A stretch of DNA of 64,000 nt from Baylisascaris procyonis (GCA_037389465.1 JAZARR010000074.1:1054001-1118000); one strand, 5' to 3'. Shown: positions 47,801-61,714, numbered from the stretch's first letter. The notes: generated by a model not told the origin, from the letters alone. Program-made: numbers and translations.

Positions 47801-50800
47801 ATTGTTCTAGGACCATGTAAAGGCAGGTCAGTTATTTCATCATCTAGTCGATGCTTGAAAATGTTTTTGCCTAGAATAGTTTACGCCTCTTTTTGGCTGC
47901 AGAAAACTGCATCATCTTTTGTGTTGAAAAATGTGGCTTAGCCTTCTAGTGATTTTGCCATCGACGTGCACATGTAGGAAATCACATCAGATAACCTCTT
48001 TTCAACTGTATTAACTCAGAGACCTATAAAGGATCAGTCAATGGTGAATTTGTCATTTGTAACTCACCACGAAATGTAGGGCTTTGAAAATAATGAAATG
48101 CAAAATGGATTATTTTGCTGTGTGTGAATGTACAGAGTTTTAAGATGCGGCATAGCCATAAAAAGTTCATTCATCCCAAACCAAACGCTTCTAAATGTTT
48201 TTATTACGTTAGTTGAATCACCTTGAGGAGATGTGCTTCTTTGAGTTGAAGGCTATCAGATAAAAGCGAAGTAGAGGCAATATGTATGGTTGTTTATTAC
48301 CTCCGTATTTGAATGTTTGGGGCATTAGGTGGATATAACGGGATGTAAACTCTGCAGACGATATATGAATGAAACTGATGAGCTCCTTATCGATGATAAA
48401 TTGCAAAGCAGCAGGCTTGTCAAGCTGCAAGATGAAGTTCTTCATAGCTTCAATAAAAATGGTCCCAGCGTTACGAAGCCCGCTTTTGGAGATGCACTTT
48501 GGAGATGACTATAAATGTAGATTCTTCTCTATGAATTCAATAAAACAAACCAGATATCAAGCCTCTCAAACATTTCATACTATTCACTACAAAAGCTTGC
48601 ACATAAAAAATTATTATTAGTTCATCATAGACCTAATGATAAGACGACGAACGAATACAGCACACGTGATAGTTTTTGCAATTTTTTAGTGCGATTGCTG
48701 CAGAGTCACTTAAATAAATACGAATGTTTTAGTTATGATTAAGTGATAAGTATAATATATTAAGAAAATAAGCATGAGCATTGAAAACATTTTTTGAGAT
48801 AATTATAAGAGCATTTATTCAAATTTTTGTAAAATACTTCGCCCCTTAAAAATGACTTCTCGCGATTTAAACTTCGATGTTTCTAATGCATACAGCACGG
48901 TTGCATGTGTAAATTTGCTCAATGAATAAATTTCTGTTGAAAAGCGAGCTCATCAATCTTCTCATTGAGCCTACTCGCGAGTACAGAATCCTTGATGCGC
49001 TTCTGACAAACGATTCCACTAGTGACAGCGTCAGCATCAGCTTTAAATTTTAAAACATACGATAAGAAACAATAGTGACTTGAGGACAGAGGTTTGGCTA
49101 GGTGCAGTTGGATTGAAACAAGTGCTCTATCTGTTCAAAATGATTGTTAGCTGTTTTTTCTCCGTCGAAAAATGTATCAACGATTCATGAACATTGCATA
49201 TAATGTTATCGCTAACTCTCGACGATGAAACGCTCCGAGAAGCTAGCGACTGTCAAAATATACTCAATCGTTCAGCTGTTAAGCACTAAAAACACTCCCT
49301 TCGATTTGCGCGATATGAAAGTGCTGGTTGATGCAGCTTAAAAGGCCTTCACAAACTCATTTGATGGTTGCTCTCGTGATGTATGAAATTAGCTGGAAAG
49401 CGAGAAAAGCGTGGTATGTCGGGAAAAAAGCGAATATTTTTCCAAACAATGTAAACAGCAAACTAAAAAGAGATTATGAAGCTCATGAAATACGCATCTC
49501 CAGTATTCAAAGCGATTGTGGCCTGATTTCGCAAGATGAACGAAAATGCAGCATTTTTGCAGACTTATTTTCAAGGGTTTCCTAAGGTCTGACCATGTTT
49601 TGCTAGAATGGCCTGTCCCATGCTAAAAGAACTAAGGTTTTACGGATGTGAGGAGTGTTCTGTTTCAAAGGCATGCCATCGATGTTGATTACTGAAAGAA
49701 CGGCACAAACACCTTACTTTCCTTGAGCATCGTATTCCTCTTTAGTATCTATTTTGTCACCGCCATCGCTGTGGAAGTAAGCCTTCGTATCATCGCTGTT
49801 CAGAAAACCCCGCCTCTTGTGTAAAAAGGTATCGTATTTTTGTGCGATCGTTTTGACTTCCTCTATTTATGAAGTCTTTGAGAGAATTATTGAAGATGGT
49901 TCGTTAGACCACCAAATACTATATTTAGTCCGACCAATTTGAATTATTCCTAGCAGATTTGCACTCTCGATCTGCAAGCCTGTTTAACATTCCTTCTTAT
50001 ACGCTTTCATTGATAACGTTCCTTGCGCATTTTTTCAGATGTGCATCTATTCCTTCTTGTCGGTTTTCTCATTGTTTTCTAGCTTCGCATACATATTTCT
50101 GCATGTTTTCTCTATATGTGACACTGAATAGATAAATAAATAGATTTCTTAGGCTTGTGAAGGCGAGTTTAACCAACTATGATAGAAGTATTGAAAGAAA
50201 TATATCTTTTAGTAGATCTTTGGTATTGTTGCATAGAACGCAAATGATTGTGTGATTTTCAGCGTTTTCGTAAGGGATTGTGTGAGTTGTACCATTTTCA
50301 CAATCTCTCAGCAGTTTCGTTCACGAGATTGTTCCGATATCGATGTATTCATATTCTGCTCAACAAGACCAATCATCGAGTCTTGTAAACTAATGCGATT
50401 TCGACCACTTTCGCTTTATTACGACAAATTGGAAGGTCCATTATGAATTTGTTGCACTCTTCAGGATCACTCTTAGGGAGTGAGAAGTGTCCGTGCTCTT
50501 CAAATGCCATTAACATCTATTTTAAAGAAGTCTTTGTATCTCTTGATGCAATGTTCTGTGTCATGAAAGCACAAACAATTGAATGGCATGGAGATAAGTG
50601 AAAAAAATTCGTGTCATTTCCGGTTATTCGATTGCTAATGCAGTCTTAATCCATATATAAGCGTTTATGAGGACATATGCGATATGAAGTGAACGACTGT
50701 GAAAGCCAAATAAATATCTTGCAATCTGCCAAATCATTTAAAAACTTGCCTTATGTATCGAATGTAAAATGTGATACCGTACAAAATCGAAATGGAGCAT

Positions 50801-53502
50801 TTCTAAATATTTAATGCTCTAATTCGACAAGCACCCGGAATATACTTGTTCCGATATTGATTTGCGTTCAGCGATGCATACATGAAATTTTCCAACAATT
50901 ATTGGCCTCATTTGCGAGGACCAATATTTTGATGTATTTCTCTACTTTATTTTATGGCCGCAAGCACATGCAACAGTTTACTATGATTACTGCTTAATCT
51001 ACTGGCCAGTAATTTCCTCTGGCAAACCCGATACGGCATTTAATTAACAAAATAAATAAACGGTGGTAAAAGAATTCTGTTGATAGGTTTTTATGATTAC
51101 CTTTCTATAAGGGCAAATATAAAACCGCATAAAAATGTGAGCTTTAGCAATGTGCAGTAATGACGACGCATATGTAAAATGTCACTCGCTAAGATCGCTG
51201 CTCATAGTGATCTTTCGTGGAGAACTATTTGTAGATTTCATAATAAAAAATTGACTTTTAAGGCAGATATTTCAGAACATATGCTCAAGGCATCGGTCAG
51301 TCCTTTCACAGACAACTGGAATTCGATCCATGACTTCACACCTGAGGAAACAAGCAATTTCGAAATTTGTCCGATGGTTTGTTTATTGGGAAACATTTCA
51401 CTGTTTTTGAGCACGGCTTATTTACTAGAAAGGACAATGATATTGAGGTATCCATTAGGCAAAAATATTGGCCAACGTCTCAGATGGCAAATTAAGTTTG
51501 TACTCCATCTAAAGATACCTAATAAGTCATTAATTATTCAAGTATCTTCACAAACATATTAATATTGATGCTATAAATCACTTATGTGATTGAATCGCAA
51601 AACAACCAAGTAGGCTTTCTTTATTGTCATAAATTTATGGTGCGATTCTTTGTTGTATAATACATTTTTGTCCGAAAATTCAAAAGATTTGATTTACGTG
51701 CATGTGAAATTTGATCACAAAAATTTGGTCATTTTTGGCATTGGAATGTGTTGTGCCTTTTCAAAAATCCCGTATGAAAGTCGTTTACGGTCTCGATTAA
51801 ATATACGTTAAACCAATTTATGCAATAAGCAATTCGACTGCTTTTTTTTCACGATTAACTTAATAAATAATGGAAGAAAAGTGCTCAGCAAGTTGGTTTG
51901 ATTCGCGTACTCGCAAAACTCTTCCATTAAGAAAAACAATCGATTGCTTATTTCTGTTCATGCACTAATTTATACTCGATATTTTGAATGCATGAACATA
52001 CAAAATATTCAATTTTTCTTCAAGAAGCCAATAATTGAAGGACGCTGTGGTAATCTGTCTTCAGCTGAACATAAAGAAAATCCAAAAAATCGAAGCAATT
52101 TTACTAATTTACTTTCTTGAGTCGAAATATATTGGTAGAGAAACGAAGCTGTACTTTTATGCTGAAGATTCGTTGTCAGTTTTAATTGTATTCATAACGT
52201 CCAGCAAGATTTCTTCTCTAATTAACGTTTTCAAGCATACTCGATAGCATTATTAGCGATGGCAGCGCGAATTCAGCAAAAAAACTTTCATTTCGCTGTC
52301 ATAAGAGTGAAATGTTGCATGAATCTAGCAGGCCATTCACACATTCTACACCACTAAATATTACCAGTAAAAAAATCTATAAGATATTCGATAGATAAAC
52401 CAATGATGATTCATAATGAGTAAATTGCAGCACTATTGAGGAGCGTTAAGCTTTATATTATGATATAACAACAAATTTTATCAGAATGCAAATTCTGTGC
52501 TGACTGTTTTCTTAATGAATAATTAAGTGAATATTTATCTAAGAAAAGGGAATAGCTTATGAGAGATAATTTTCAGGCATACGATACTATTGAAAACATG
52601 GAATTGGTGAGTAATCTTGAAAAAGTAAAATTTACGGCGGAGCTGTCATTCTTCCCTCAGTATATTCCATCCGATGAAATTCAACAAAAAGTAAGTGGTA
52701 GAAATCTTTTTTTTTTTTTTCAAGAATTGAAGAATACTCTTCATTACATATATGGGAATATTCGTTAGAAAATTATAACATTGAAAAAAATTAGTGATAA
52801 CAACGGTGATCGTTGAAGGTTTACCTAATTCTGTGCAAACAACTTTCTTCGGAGTCAATCGAGGATTTTTATCGACGTGCAATCGCTATTCAAAGGGAAT
52901 TGATCACAGCTGGTGCAAAAATTGTCGCCACAAGAGACGTGCTGATAAGGAAAGGCGAAATGTACACGATTTTCGAGTCGAAGCAGACTGCCAAGTATTC
53001 AGGTAAGCGTATGTGCATGAAGTTTGCTTCTCGAACACATTAACTGACTTCTAGGAGCGGTAACAACTATTTAGATGTACTCAGCTAGAAATGTGGGGGG
53101 GCGGGGGGGTGGCGGGGAGAAGTGGGAGGCCAGTATGTACACATCGAGGCAGGAATGAAGTGGCAATGAGAAACGGATAGGAAAAGGGGAGCGGGAATTC
53201 ATGTGGGCACAGGTCTTTCATTGCACCAAGTATCAATCACATCGTTGCACTAGTGTCTCTGCCTTTGGAGAATTTTTGTGCTATTTTTTATGTGCAATTC
53301 GGTAATTTATGCAGTTTGTGCAGTTTGAGGGAACAATCAAGTTTCAGGTAGAATAGTGAGCATTGAAACTGCATGCGATATGACGATACTCCAAAAGATT
53401 TGTGAAGCTGAAGGAGAAGCGGTTGAATTGGTCGCTGATGAAAATTTCGTGCGGTATCGGACAAGCTTGCACCGTCTTGCCGACATTCAGATGGAAGTGT
53501 AA
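44882..53502 (+). CDS. rp2: RP2 / XRP2 homologue (ARL3 GTPase-activating protein), 8 exons, complete
   Basis: Exons 44882-44973, 45985-46099, 47735-47826, 50263-50435, 51276-51376, 52577-52690, 52819-53002, 53348-53502; all phases agree, giving 341 residues (human RP2 is 350). The TBCC/CARP beta-helix is clear: VAGQQFVIDKC, SVNIDDCEKCLIVLGPCKGS and SQQFRSRDCSDIDVFIFCS, including the arginine finger (about Arg119; human Arg118) needed for ARL3 GTPase activation. WNSIHDFTP and the C-terminal NDK-like region ending HRLADIQMEV (human ends FADIQMGI) follow. In other animals RP2 releases lipidated cargo at cilia and the plasma membrane. The N-terminus MTLRLCCPKKRN has no Gly2 for myristoylation but keeps CC plus a basic cluster. 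Introns range from 128 bases to 2.4 kb. Confidence 0.95.
47117..47168. repeat. Hairpin-forming inverted repeat in RP2 intron 2
   Basis: AAAGCACGGTG (47125-47135) is followed after 13 bases by its perfect inverse CACCGTGCTTT (47149-47159). Beyond a small interior loop the arms continue with ATGCAT on both sides (47117-47122 and 47163-47168). It may be a structured RNA element or a transposon remnant. Confidence 0.7.
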
Positions 53503-53505
53503 ACT

Positions 53506-53772
53506 CTACCTGTTCCGAAGAGGCACTTTAATTTGCAGCTGGGTTGTGCTTTGATGAAAAAGGACAGCGCCAACTGCGAGTGCGCCAAACATTATATAGA
53601 TATTCTTATTGTCGCTGTTATTGTTACTACTGAGATAATATAATATTATAACACACAAATGGCGCATTATAAGCTGGTGGCAATAATCATATCTTATCAA
53701 TACCACAAGAATGCAACCAATTCCAAATGAAATCATATAATCAATCACATTGCCCAATAATAATGCGTGCAA
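53506..53772 (-). CDS. Candidate small membrane protein, tail-to-tail with RP2
   Basis: An open frame of up to 88 residues with two hydrophobic segments (ISFGIGCILVVLI and IYIMFGALAVGAVLF) and a short polar end QIKVPLRNR. Its stop lies 3 bases from the RP2 stop on the other strand. It could be a short tail exon (acceptor ATTATCTCAG near 53633) of a minus-strand gene. There is no recognised family, and chance is possible. Confidence 0.25.
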   Translation of the reverse strand: MHALLLGNVIDYMISFGIGCILVVLIRYDYCHQLIMRHLCVIILYYLSSNNNSDNKNIYIMFGALAVGAVLFHQSTTQLQIKVPLRNR

Positions 53773-55751
53773 TTATACGCTAGCCACGCTGTTGTTATTT
53801 GAACGACATTCGAATTGAACAATTAAAAATTGCAGTCTAGTGCCGCTGAAATTTCGGAAAATATTGAATAGTGGCCTCCTAAGAAGAAATAAATTCACAA
53901 TTTTCTTCATTCACAATTTGCTCGTCATAGACAGAGTGCGTGAAGCCTCATTCTCTGTAAGAACTGCTTAGCTCCTCGAAAATTTGGCAGTGTGTAATCA
54001 TGCTAGAGAACTTTTTAAGAAAATGAACATAAACTTGGAAAGTACATACGAATATTGTATCAGGGTACCTTCTTGAAGATCCAATACGGCACAACTTTAG
54101 CACTTACCGGCACTGTTCGAGTGGATAGCCGAGAGCAGCATGGACAAGCACTTAAACGGCAAATTTCCTATCATGATTTAATGCATGTCGTACTGCTTTG
54201 AAAAACAACAACTTTATCAAAAATTTAGAGAACTACATCAAGAGAATCAATTCGATGAACTATGACGAACTTGAAAATTGTACTTTAAGTAGAAACATCT
54301 ACCGTTCTAAATATTTTTCGACAGGATCGATCACACTTTCCAAAAGAAAATCACTTCCGCTGATAACCGAGTTGCGAAATTCATAACTCGCGGAAGCACG
54401 TTTGAAATGGAACAAAACGAAAATTTTTTCTTATTTCTATCAAGCAAAAAATCAATTCACTAACTTTTCTCTTATTCGTTCCGTTATGAGCAGTGACGCT
54501 AAACGAGGCAATGTTGATTAAGCTATTGCTGCAAAAAACATGAATGGCGAACTGAAACGCAATGTTTGAAGCTCATCAGTTGAAAAATGCGTTTATGAGT
54601 ACACAGCAGAATACACTAAAACTGATGCAGGATTCAGGAAAAAACCTGAAGGTTATTGTGAATCGCGTCTCATATTTGGACCTTTGAAGATTCCAATAAA
54701 CTTCTGGAAAATCACTGCCTCTTCATTAAGAAATTTACTACATTCAAAACTCATCGTAGAAAAGAACCTAAACTCGCTCTGCACCCTCGCTTAAAACATT
54801 CATGTGATGCGCATTATGGAACGAGAGAAGGAAGGTCTTCAAGAAATTCTTACGAAATACAAATGCATATGGATGAAATTTTTTAAGAATAGAATAAAAC
54901 GGATATAAGTTTCTTCAGACAATAGAGCATCTTTTTGCACCAGTGAAATAATCACCTACGAGCTCAATAAAAGAAAACCACTCAAAGCATTACTGCCGTT
55001 CTAATTTTCCATTAGAGCTTAAGAATTCACTTCTGGCACCTTTTGGAAATAAGGCAGAGAAAAGGAATTCATCCATGCATTCATTCGTGGAATTCATCCA
55101 ATTATCCAAATTTCAAGCATACATAATCCCATTTCGATAACGATCTCTTGTTTTGTTGAGAAGCAAGTGGAAAATGAATGATGAGATGGCAGCGCACTTT
55201 CTGATATTTGGGCCCTTATGACATGTGTGAATGAACATGAGTATGGCTAGATGAACTGTCACATCGATCTGACTTCGCTTCTATCGTTATGTTTATAACT
55301 GAATGCTAATACGAATCGGATTGTGGTGGTTTTTTGAATCTCACTAAAAACGGCAACGGATGCATTGCTGTAGTTTTGAAATAGTAAGAGGTCTCAAGTG
55401 TAGCAAGTTTGTTAGTAACATAAGAAACGCTAACAAGTGAGGCGAATCTCAAATCGTTTTTCTTGAATGAAACGAAGTGTGGCATAAATAGAATTTTGAA
55501 TGCTATCCAAGCCTACCGCAATGATGTGTCGGCTCAGATGTTCCTTCGTATCTTGTGAATTTCTCTCGCACTCATCGACTTACTCTCGGCTGGGAATAGG
55601 AATTGCGGGAAGGTAGAAATGGTCGGAAGGGCGACTGATGGGAGAAGTAAAGTAAAAAAATTTGCTGATATAAATTCTGTCAAAGTAGTGAGGTTTCTTG
55701 CATATATGAAGCTAGATCAGAAGAAAGTAATATTATCACCTCCTTTCCCCT
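53773..55751. other. Gene-free stretch
   Basis: AATAAA at 53888-53893 (+) could serve RP2. Otherwise only short AT-rich open frames without splice support. Confidence 0.4.
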
Positions 55752-56184
55752 TTATGCAGCATTGAGCGGTGAATAGTGCTGCTCCTCCTTGCTTAAGGAA
55801 ATGTCCCAAAAGGACGATGATCTGGTTTGAAATGTTTTTCGCTCGTCGCTAATGCTGCACTGAAGTTTCAACATGATTTTAAAAAACAAAACGTGGAAAA
55901 CTTTACTTATTTTACCATCCTTTTCCTTTCTACCGAGACACGCGGAGTGTGACATACCTTCCCTGGGGAGAATTCTTCTACGCTGTCTCGAATTAGCGAC
56001 GTATCGGGCGAATCCTTAATAGCATGAGGCAAAACAGTACTTATTTTATTCGTTGCGCAGTGTAAAAGGATCGCTTTCTCCGTTGCATATGCGCACAAAA
56101 ATTATCTTTTCACACCTTCCCAACTCCATTTACCCATTTCTACTACCCGGCAGTCGGGTTGTGTGGGGACGTCTTTTTCCATGC
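55752..56184 (-). CDS. Candidate small gene, last exons supported
   Basis: An exon ending at 55958 with a strong donor (AAG|GTATGT; KDSPDTSLIRDSVEEFSPGK) joins in phase 0 to 55859-55752 (after AAACTTCAG; CSISDERKTFQTRSSSFWDI, ending SPLNAA-stop). Upstream, near 56184, a Met-starting stretch MEKDVPTQPDCR is in the same frame but separated by an in-frame TAA that a short intron would remove; that join is a guess. The product would be a polar protein of about 80 residues. Family not recognised. Confidence 0.4.
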
Positions 56185-57840
56185 TTTACGTTATTTCATT
56201 CCTTCGTTTTTCTGTATTCGAGCAATAGTTGATCACCTGATAGCCTGTTGTCGAACAGAAGTAGCCTGTAAAAACATCATATCCATGCAGTCGTGCAGAT
56301 GTGTCTTATTGACGGATGGAAGAGAATGATTTGCTGACGAATCCGGTCTAGCACTCAGTGTTTGGATAAAGGAGTCAGCAAAGAAGGATATGGCTACGAC
56401 GAATGACGAAAGATTCAGCGGGCAGTCACTGTGTTGGACACTTTGGAACGACGGGTAGCAGCAATCGCCGCAGCACAAAAAGACCGTACAATGGCGAGGC
56501 ATACCGATGACGACAATATCAATAGGGCGCAAGATAAGTTGCTTAAAATTTTGTGAACTGGATTCTCTCAGTCGTAGTAGAACCGTCTTTATTCTGCCAT
56601 CCTCCCGAGTCTCCCTGAAAACTATTTGAAAAACGAAGTTTGAAAAGGTAACCTTGTTCATTGAGTGCGTTTATCTTATATAAATCATAGATATCGGCAT
56701 ATGGATAGGGTGGCTGATGGGATTGGTAGTGTTTAGTTTTCGTTTCTGGAGTCTAGCTAATTTTGCGCTTTAATGGATGAGGTTCAAATATTTATTTTTT
56801 TGTGCAGAACGTTTTTTTAGTTAAAAGGTTTATGGGAATTCATAGATCTACCGTCAATCCAACGATGTTGATGGTTAATTTAAATTTAATGGACTCAATG
56901 ATCTCTGTAAACCTGTAAGGTTGGTCTTTGCAGGTTGATGAATGAGAGTGACGAATATGAGAGTTGTATGAATTCAGCTACATCCGGGTGCCGGATCGCT
57001 CTTCCAGAGCATGACATTCTTACCTTACTCAGATGAATACGGTTTACTAATGAGTCCTCTCATCTCCCACTCATACTTCTCTGTGATAACGCTATTGAAG
57101 TGCGGAGGCGCGTCAATCGTGCACGGAAGGGAAACCTTTCGATGCTGATTTCTGATAGAAATGCACGTTTTGTAATATGTCTAATTACGGTTTGCACAAC
57201 TTTGATGGTGTAAAATTTTTGAGGTGATGAATGATACATTGGGATGTGATTAGAAGTGAATAGTAGGAATTATGCACAAATCAAAAAGTATCTGTAGTGG
57301 ATGAATGTTTGCAACACTGAAGAGATGTGTGATGCGGTTTCTTAGGTTTTTAGTTTGCTGTGGTTGAAGTATCGAGTATCTCATTTGAGAAAAACTAGCA
57401 AATTTTTGAAAAAAAAAAGTTCCTTCACCGAATAGTTGGTCTTACTTGGAAAAAACTGCCCAAACATTTTTGAACTTGGTTAAAATGCTTTGCTCAACAA
57501 CCGAAAGATCTTACGTATCGAAGATGAGAAGAGTAAGGTAAAATACAGCGGCAGTGAATATGACATCACAGTGGTGGATGCCTTCTTTTGTATGTCATAT
57601 AGCTTCTGTATTCATCCAGTGAACCAATGTGTCGGTGAAATGCTTTCTTTTTTCTACTCTAAATAAGAGATTAAAGAAGGCACAGCTGTGAATTTCCGTC
57701 CATCCATTAAGTAGAAGGAGACTGCTTTGTGACTTTGCCCATGCAAATTCTATGTGATACATCTTGGGCAATCTGATAAACCGTTGGAGCTACCCTTTGT
57801 TTGCGCAACAGTGCGAGCACAGGGTAGCAAAGTTCAAATC
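56185..57840. other. Stretch with overlapping open frames on both strands
   Basis: Between 56233 and 56661 the minus strand is open for 142 codons, and the plus strand at 56407-56556 encodes a helical TLERRVAAIAAAQKDRTMAR segment. Neither has convincing splice sites on both sides, so I call neither. From 56.7 to 57.8 kb nothing is seen. Confidence 0.3.
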
Positions 57841-58011
57841 CGCTGAAAAGGAGTCATTAGGCGATAATGCCAGCTCCTTAGCGATGGCCTCTATCACGTT
57901 GTTGAAGGTGAGTCATTGAGGCCGTGCCATCACATTAATTGTGGTCTGTGATGCCACCGAAACGTTGAAAAGGAGTCATTGGGCGGCAATGCCAGCTCCT
58001 TAGTGATGGCC
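57841..58011. repeat. Diverged direct repeat with conserved internal hairpin
   Basis: A 49-base unit at 57841-57889 recurs at 57963-58011 with 5 differences, all transitions. Each copy contains AAGGAG...GGC...GCC...CTCCTT, a potential two-step hairpin, and the stem bases are unchanged between copies. A weaker third copy (GGTGAGTCATTGAGGC) lies between them. Confidence 0.75.
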
Positions 58012-61000
58012 AATGAGCTGTATTGCATGGCACGGGTGTCCTTCAAGGACTAATACATGTTGTGGTGGTACGGAAATTTACAGCTATATCCTCTGACTTG
58101 CATTTTTGTCGTCTCACTGAGTGGAAAAAGAACATATGGCGCAGGCTGAAAATTTCTAACCCCAGGTGTTTCTGGAATTTTACGAGGCATCGAGTGTTTT
58201 TCACAACCGTTCTGAAACATTTTGCAGCACTTAAGTTCATAATTATTCGCATTTTCTTCATAACTTATGATGAAAGTGTTGCAATCTGATGCCTAGAATA
58301 TACTAACTTGCACATAAAAAGCATTGTGGCGCAGATTTATCAGGTACTGCGAGTTTTCCAAATAAGATATTCGATGCTTAAGCTAAAGTGGAATTGAACG
58401 AAACAAACATAGCGCACATCCGTTTAGCGCTGCCAACATCACTGCAGGGTCTTTTTTTCTTGTTTCATTCCTATTGCTCATCTTCCTTGCATCCCAATAC
58501 ATGCTTCATTTCTCTCTTTCATTTCATATCATTGTAGTAGCGCAAATTGTAACGGTCATATTGCAAAGCGTGCATTCCATTACTAATGAGTTTCAAAGGG
58601 TTTCCCCGTTTTGTGCAATTGGCGGTTCCTTTTCACTTATGCCGTGTCATTACCTTGAAGCGTATGCGAGAGGTGCGCAATTCATCAGTGGATCGCATTC
58701 ATCTGAGCATTGCAAGAATGCCAATATCCTGCAAAAGCGATTAAGTATCCGTCGGTGGTTGAGTCGGATGAATTTTCAACACTCATCATTCCCTTCACCA
58801 TGTGCAATCCCTTTTTAGGCTTTTTGGGGAAACGGGAATGAGGGGATTTCTTTCCTTTCGAAGCTTTTAATACTCTTCGTAGTGAAGTGGTTTAGGGCAT
58901 CAAAATTATTATTTCATTTCAAGTGTCCTGAAAATTTTTGTTTTGAACTAGGTGATGGGATAAGTTCTTCGAATTGCAAGAAATTTTGACGATTTTAGAG
59001 TGGGAAGTAACTTAAGTGGGTGTGTCACCTAAATTAAGCGGTGCATTTCGCAAGCGATGCAGGCTTTTAGTCGCTAAATTGTTTTGAGGAAGGATGCGGG
59101 GAAGAAAAATGTTGTTTAGTTGGAGTGAATTGAATTATTGCTTTCCTCGATTTAGTTTCGAAAAATTTTCCGATTCGGTTCAGAAATATTTGGGAGCAGG
59201 GTTTTCGGAGTTGCGGAGGAAGCTTTGGCTGGGGAGAACACTCCATTGACCCCGTGGTGCATGATTGAAAATATCTACGTCGAGCTTGGATGGTGGCAAA
59301 AGATACAGGTGAACTGATATCAATAGAGATTTAGTTCATTCTTTGGTTCCATTCTTTCAAAGATGCGAGCGTTATTTTATACTAAGGACTTCTGCTGCTG
59401 AAAAATGAAATGACGACCAGAAATGTTCCAATATAAGGAATTCGCTGGGTGGTTGAAATGAAGAAACTCCCGAAGGGAACATTGATGAGAAGGCAGTGGA
59501 ATGTGACGAGCCGAATGGCTATCGATGGCAAAAGGTTTGATTTTTGTTCATGTTGTTATTTGCTCTAAACCGAGAACATAAGTCTTATTCGTAAGATCCT
59601 GAAGGCTTTTAATTACATATTTGCGTAAGGAAGGTATATATAAAATTTATGGATACTTTCAGTGAAACGTGTTTCATAGATCGATAAGCTCCATTGGAGG
59701 CTTTTTTTGATTACCATTTTCATAACAAATTTGTATTGCACACACTGAAATGAGTTGAGTATAAGAGGGGACAGGGAAAGGGAGGTTGCATTTGAGATCT
59801 GATCAGTGGTCTTTTTCAATCTGTAGTCGTCTTCTCTACTGTAGGTTCACGTTAAGGTTTTATCTGTTTTCTCTATTGACACAAAATAAACATAGGAGGA
59901 GACAGCTCTTCCATCTGCGCTTTACCGGAATTACTTATCGGTTTAATCATCGTTATTACGTCTAATCGTTACTACACTTGCGATTATTAATTTTCGCGTT
60001 TATTTTGTTAAATTTTAAAGAGTTTAGTAACGGGGAAGGATTTGGGCCTGTTATTAAGTTATTTTTATTTGATGTGATACTATGAGAGGTGGCCTATGAA
60101 TGCTGGCTACCAAAGATCATCAAGACAGCCCTGCTTCACTTACTTAATAGTATTGTACTATTCTAAGCCAGTGGTATCAAATTCACGCTCTTATAACAAA
60201 CGCATATTTGAAAACGCGTATATTCCTCACTTAATTCATAATTCCATATGTAATAGAATTCCATCACGAACCTTCTCCTGAAGGGATTCAAAGAATCCGG
60301 CCTTCAGTTAGGTAATCGATTGTAATCAATGGTTTTGTCGATAATGCATACAGTTTCAGTTCTAATTATTGTTTAGCTTTTGGTACCATGTACGAGTGGC
60401 TGCGATTAAACGTGTACTCATATTTTAACTTGTCCCCACCCCATTCTTTATGCGTCATTGAACTAGGAATTAATCACTGTTCATTATATTTAGGCCAATT
60501 ATTCGATGCTTACTAAATCAAAACTAGTCATGAAGTGCCTACTTATAGAGGAAAGTCATTGTTGTTTTACAATTCAGCGACAAATAACTTTTTATCTTAC
60601 TTTTTCGTTTAAACCTTTGATTCGCCTTTATTTTTTCCCATTGTTTCGTTTTAATCTTCGATTCGTCTTTATGGATGCATATCACACCAGTTTCGTAGTC
60701 AATGACGATGGTACGTGGTTAGGGGATGACTCGAAGGTTGATGCGACGTGTTGCGTTGGCGCCTTGAGTCATCGCTGCAGCAGCTTAATATCAGGGATTG
60801 GTTGGTGTTTCGCCTTAATTTGCTTCCTTCCTTTTTTATTATTCGTTTTAATGCAACAATTCGTGGTTAGTTAGGTCTGGTTCTTGTGCCACGAAGGTTT
60901 TTAATTCATGACTATTCATCTCTCCATCACCCCATCAATTGCCTAAGTCAATTCCATTTTCGAAAGTTTTGTAGAATCATGAAAGGTTTTTAATTTATGA

Positions 61001-61711
61001 GAGAAGTTACAGCTGTTCTTGAGCTTGACGATCGTAAAATTGTCTGCATAAATGATAAGCCATCACGACCTATGCAATTTAGTATTCTTCTTTTCGTTTT
61101 GTTTAAAGCTTCTGGTTCAGAAGATTCTTTATCTCATGTTTATTTTAGTTCATCTACGGTTTGCTGCGAGCTAGAATTTTCAACCTTTTTTTGCTGTTCG
61201 GCATGGTCTAGCTTTTGCCTGGGAGTTAGCTTGACAGCAATGCATATTTAGAGGAACATCAGATGAACCTGTGTATGACAATGATGAGCTGGAGTATTGA
61301 GGAAAATGCGTTAAAAACTTCAACCTCAGTTCATTTTAAAATGGTTTTTTTTTTTCAAAGGAATGGTTAGGACCCTTGAGAACCCATAAAGGAGTCGTCC
61401 ATTGAAAAGAAATCATGACGCAGACTCTCTTACTATTCGTTAACGGCATCATAGGCGAGGATATTGCTTGACTCGGGCCTCTCACGCCGTTGTTTAGGTC
61501 GACGACTTTAGCAGAAGATCATTCGTTGCTCCCCTTTTCCTCTTGGATTAAGGTAAGGGGTCTAGGGAGTGTATGAGTAGAATAGCTAGTAAACCCTGCT
61601 ACTGTATTAGCGGGTGAGCCCCGCAAAGTTTATGGCGCCCCATGCAACGTCTCATCTGTTGAGGACCGTCCATAGTCATTTTCAGAACCGAATGTGTGAA
61701 GGTTCCTGTTC

Positions 61712-61714
<3 letters not shown>
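58012..61714. other. Gene-poor stretch
   Basis: No supported gene. Open frames at 60506-60874 and 60997-61251 (+) are hydrophobic and T-rich without recognisable motifs or clear splice sites. Confidence 0.4.

Noticed and set aside
57800..57850. tRNA-like fold around GCTACCCT...AGGGTAGC followed by GTTCAAATC
   Set aside because: The T-arm stem does not pair and there is no anticodon arm; no tRNA gene is supported anywhere in the window.
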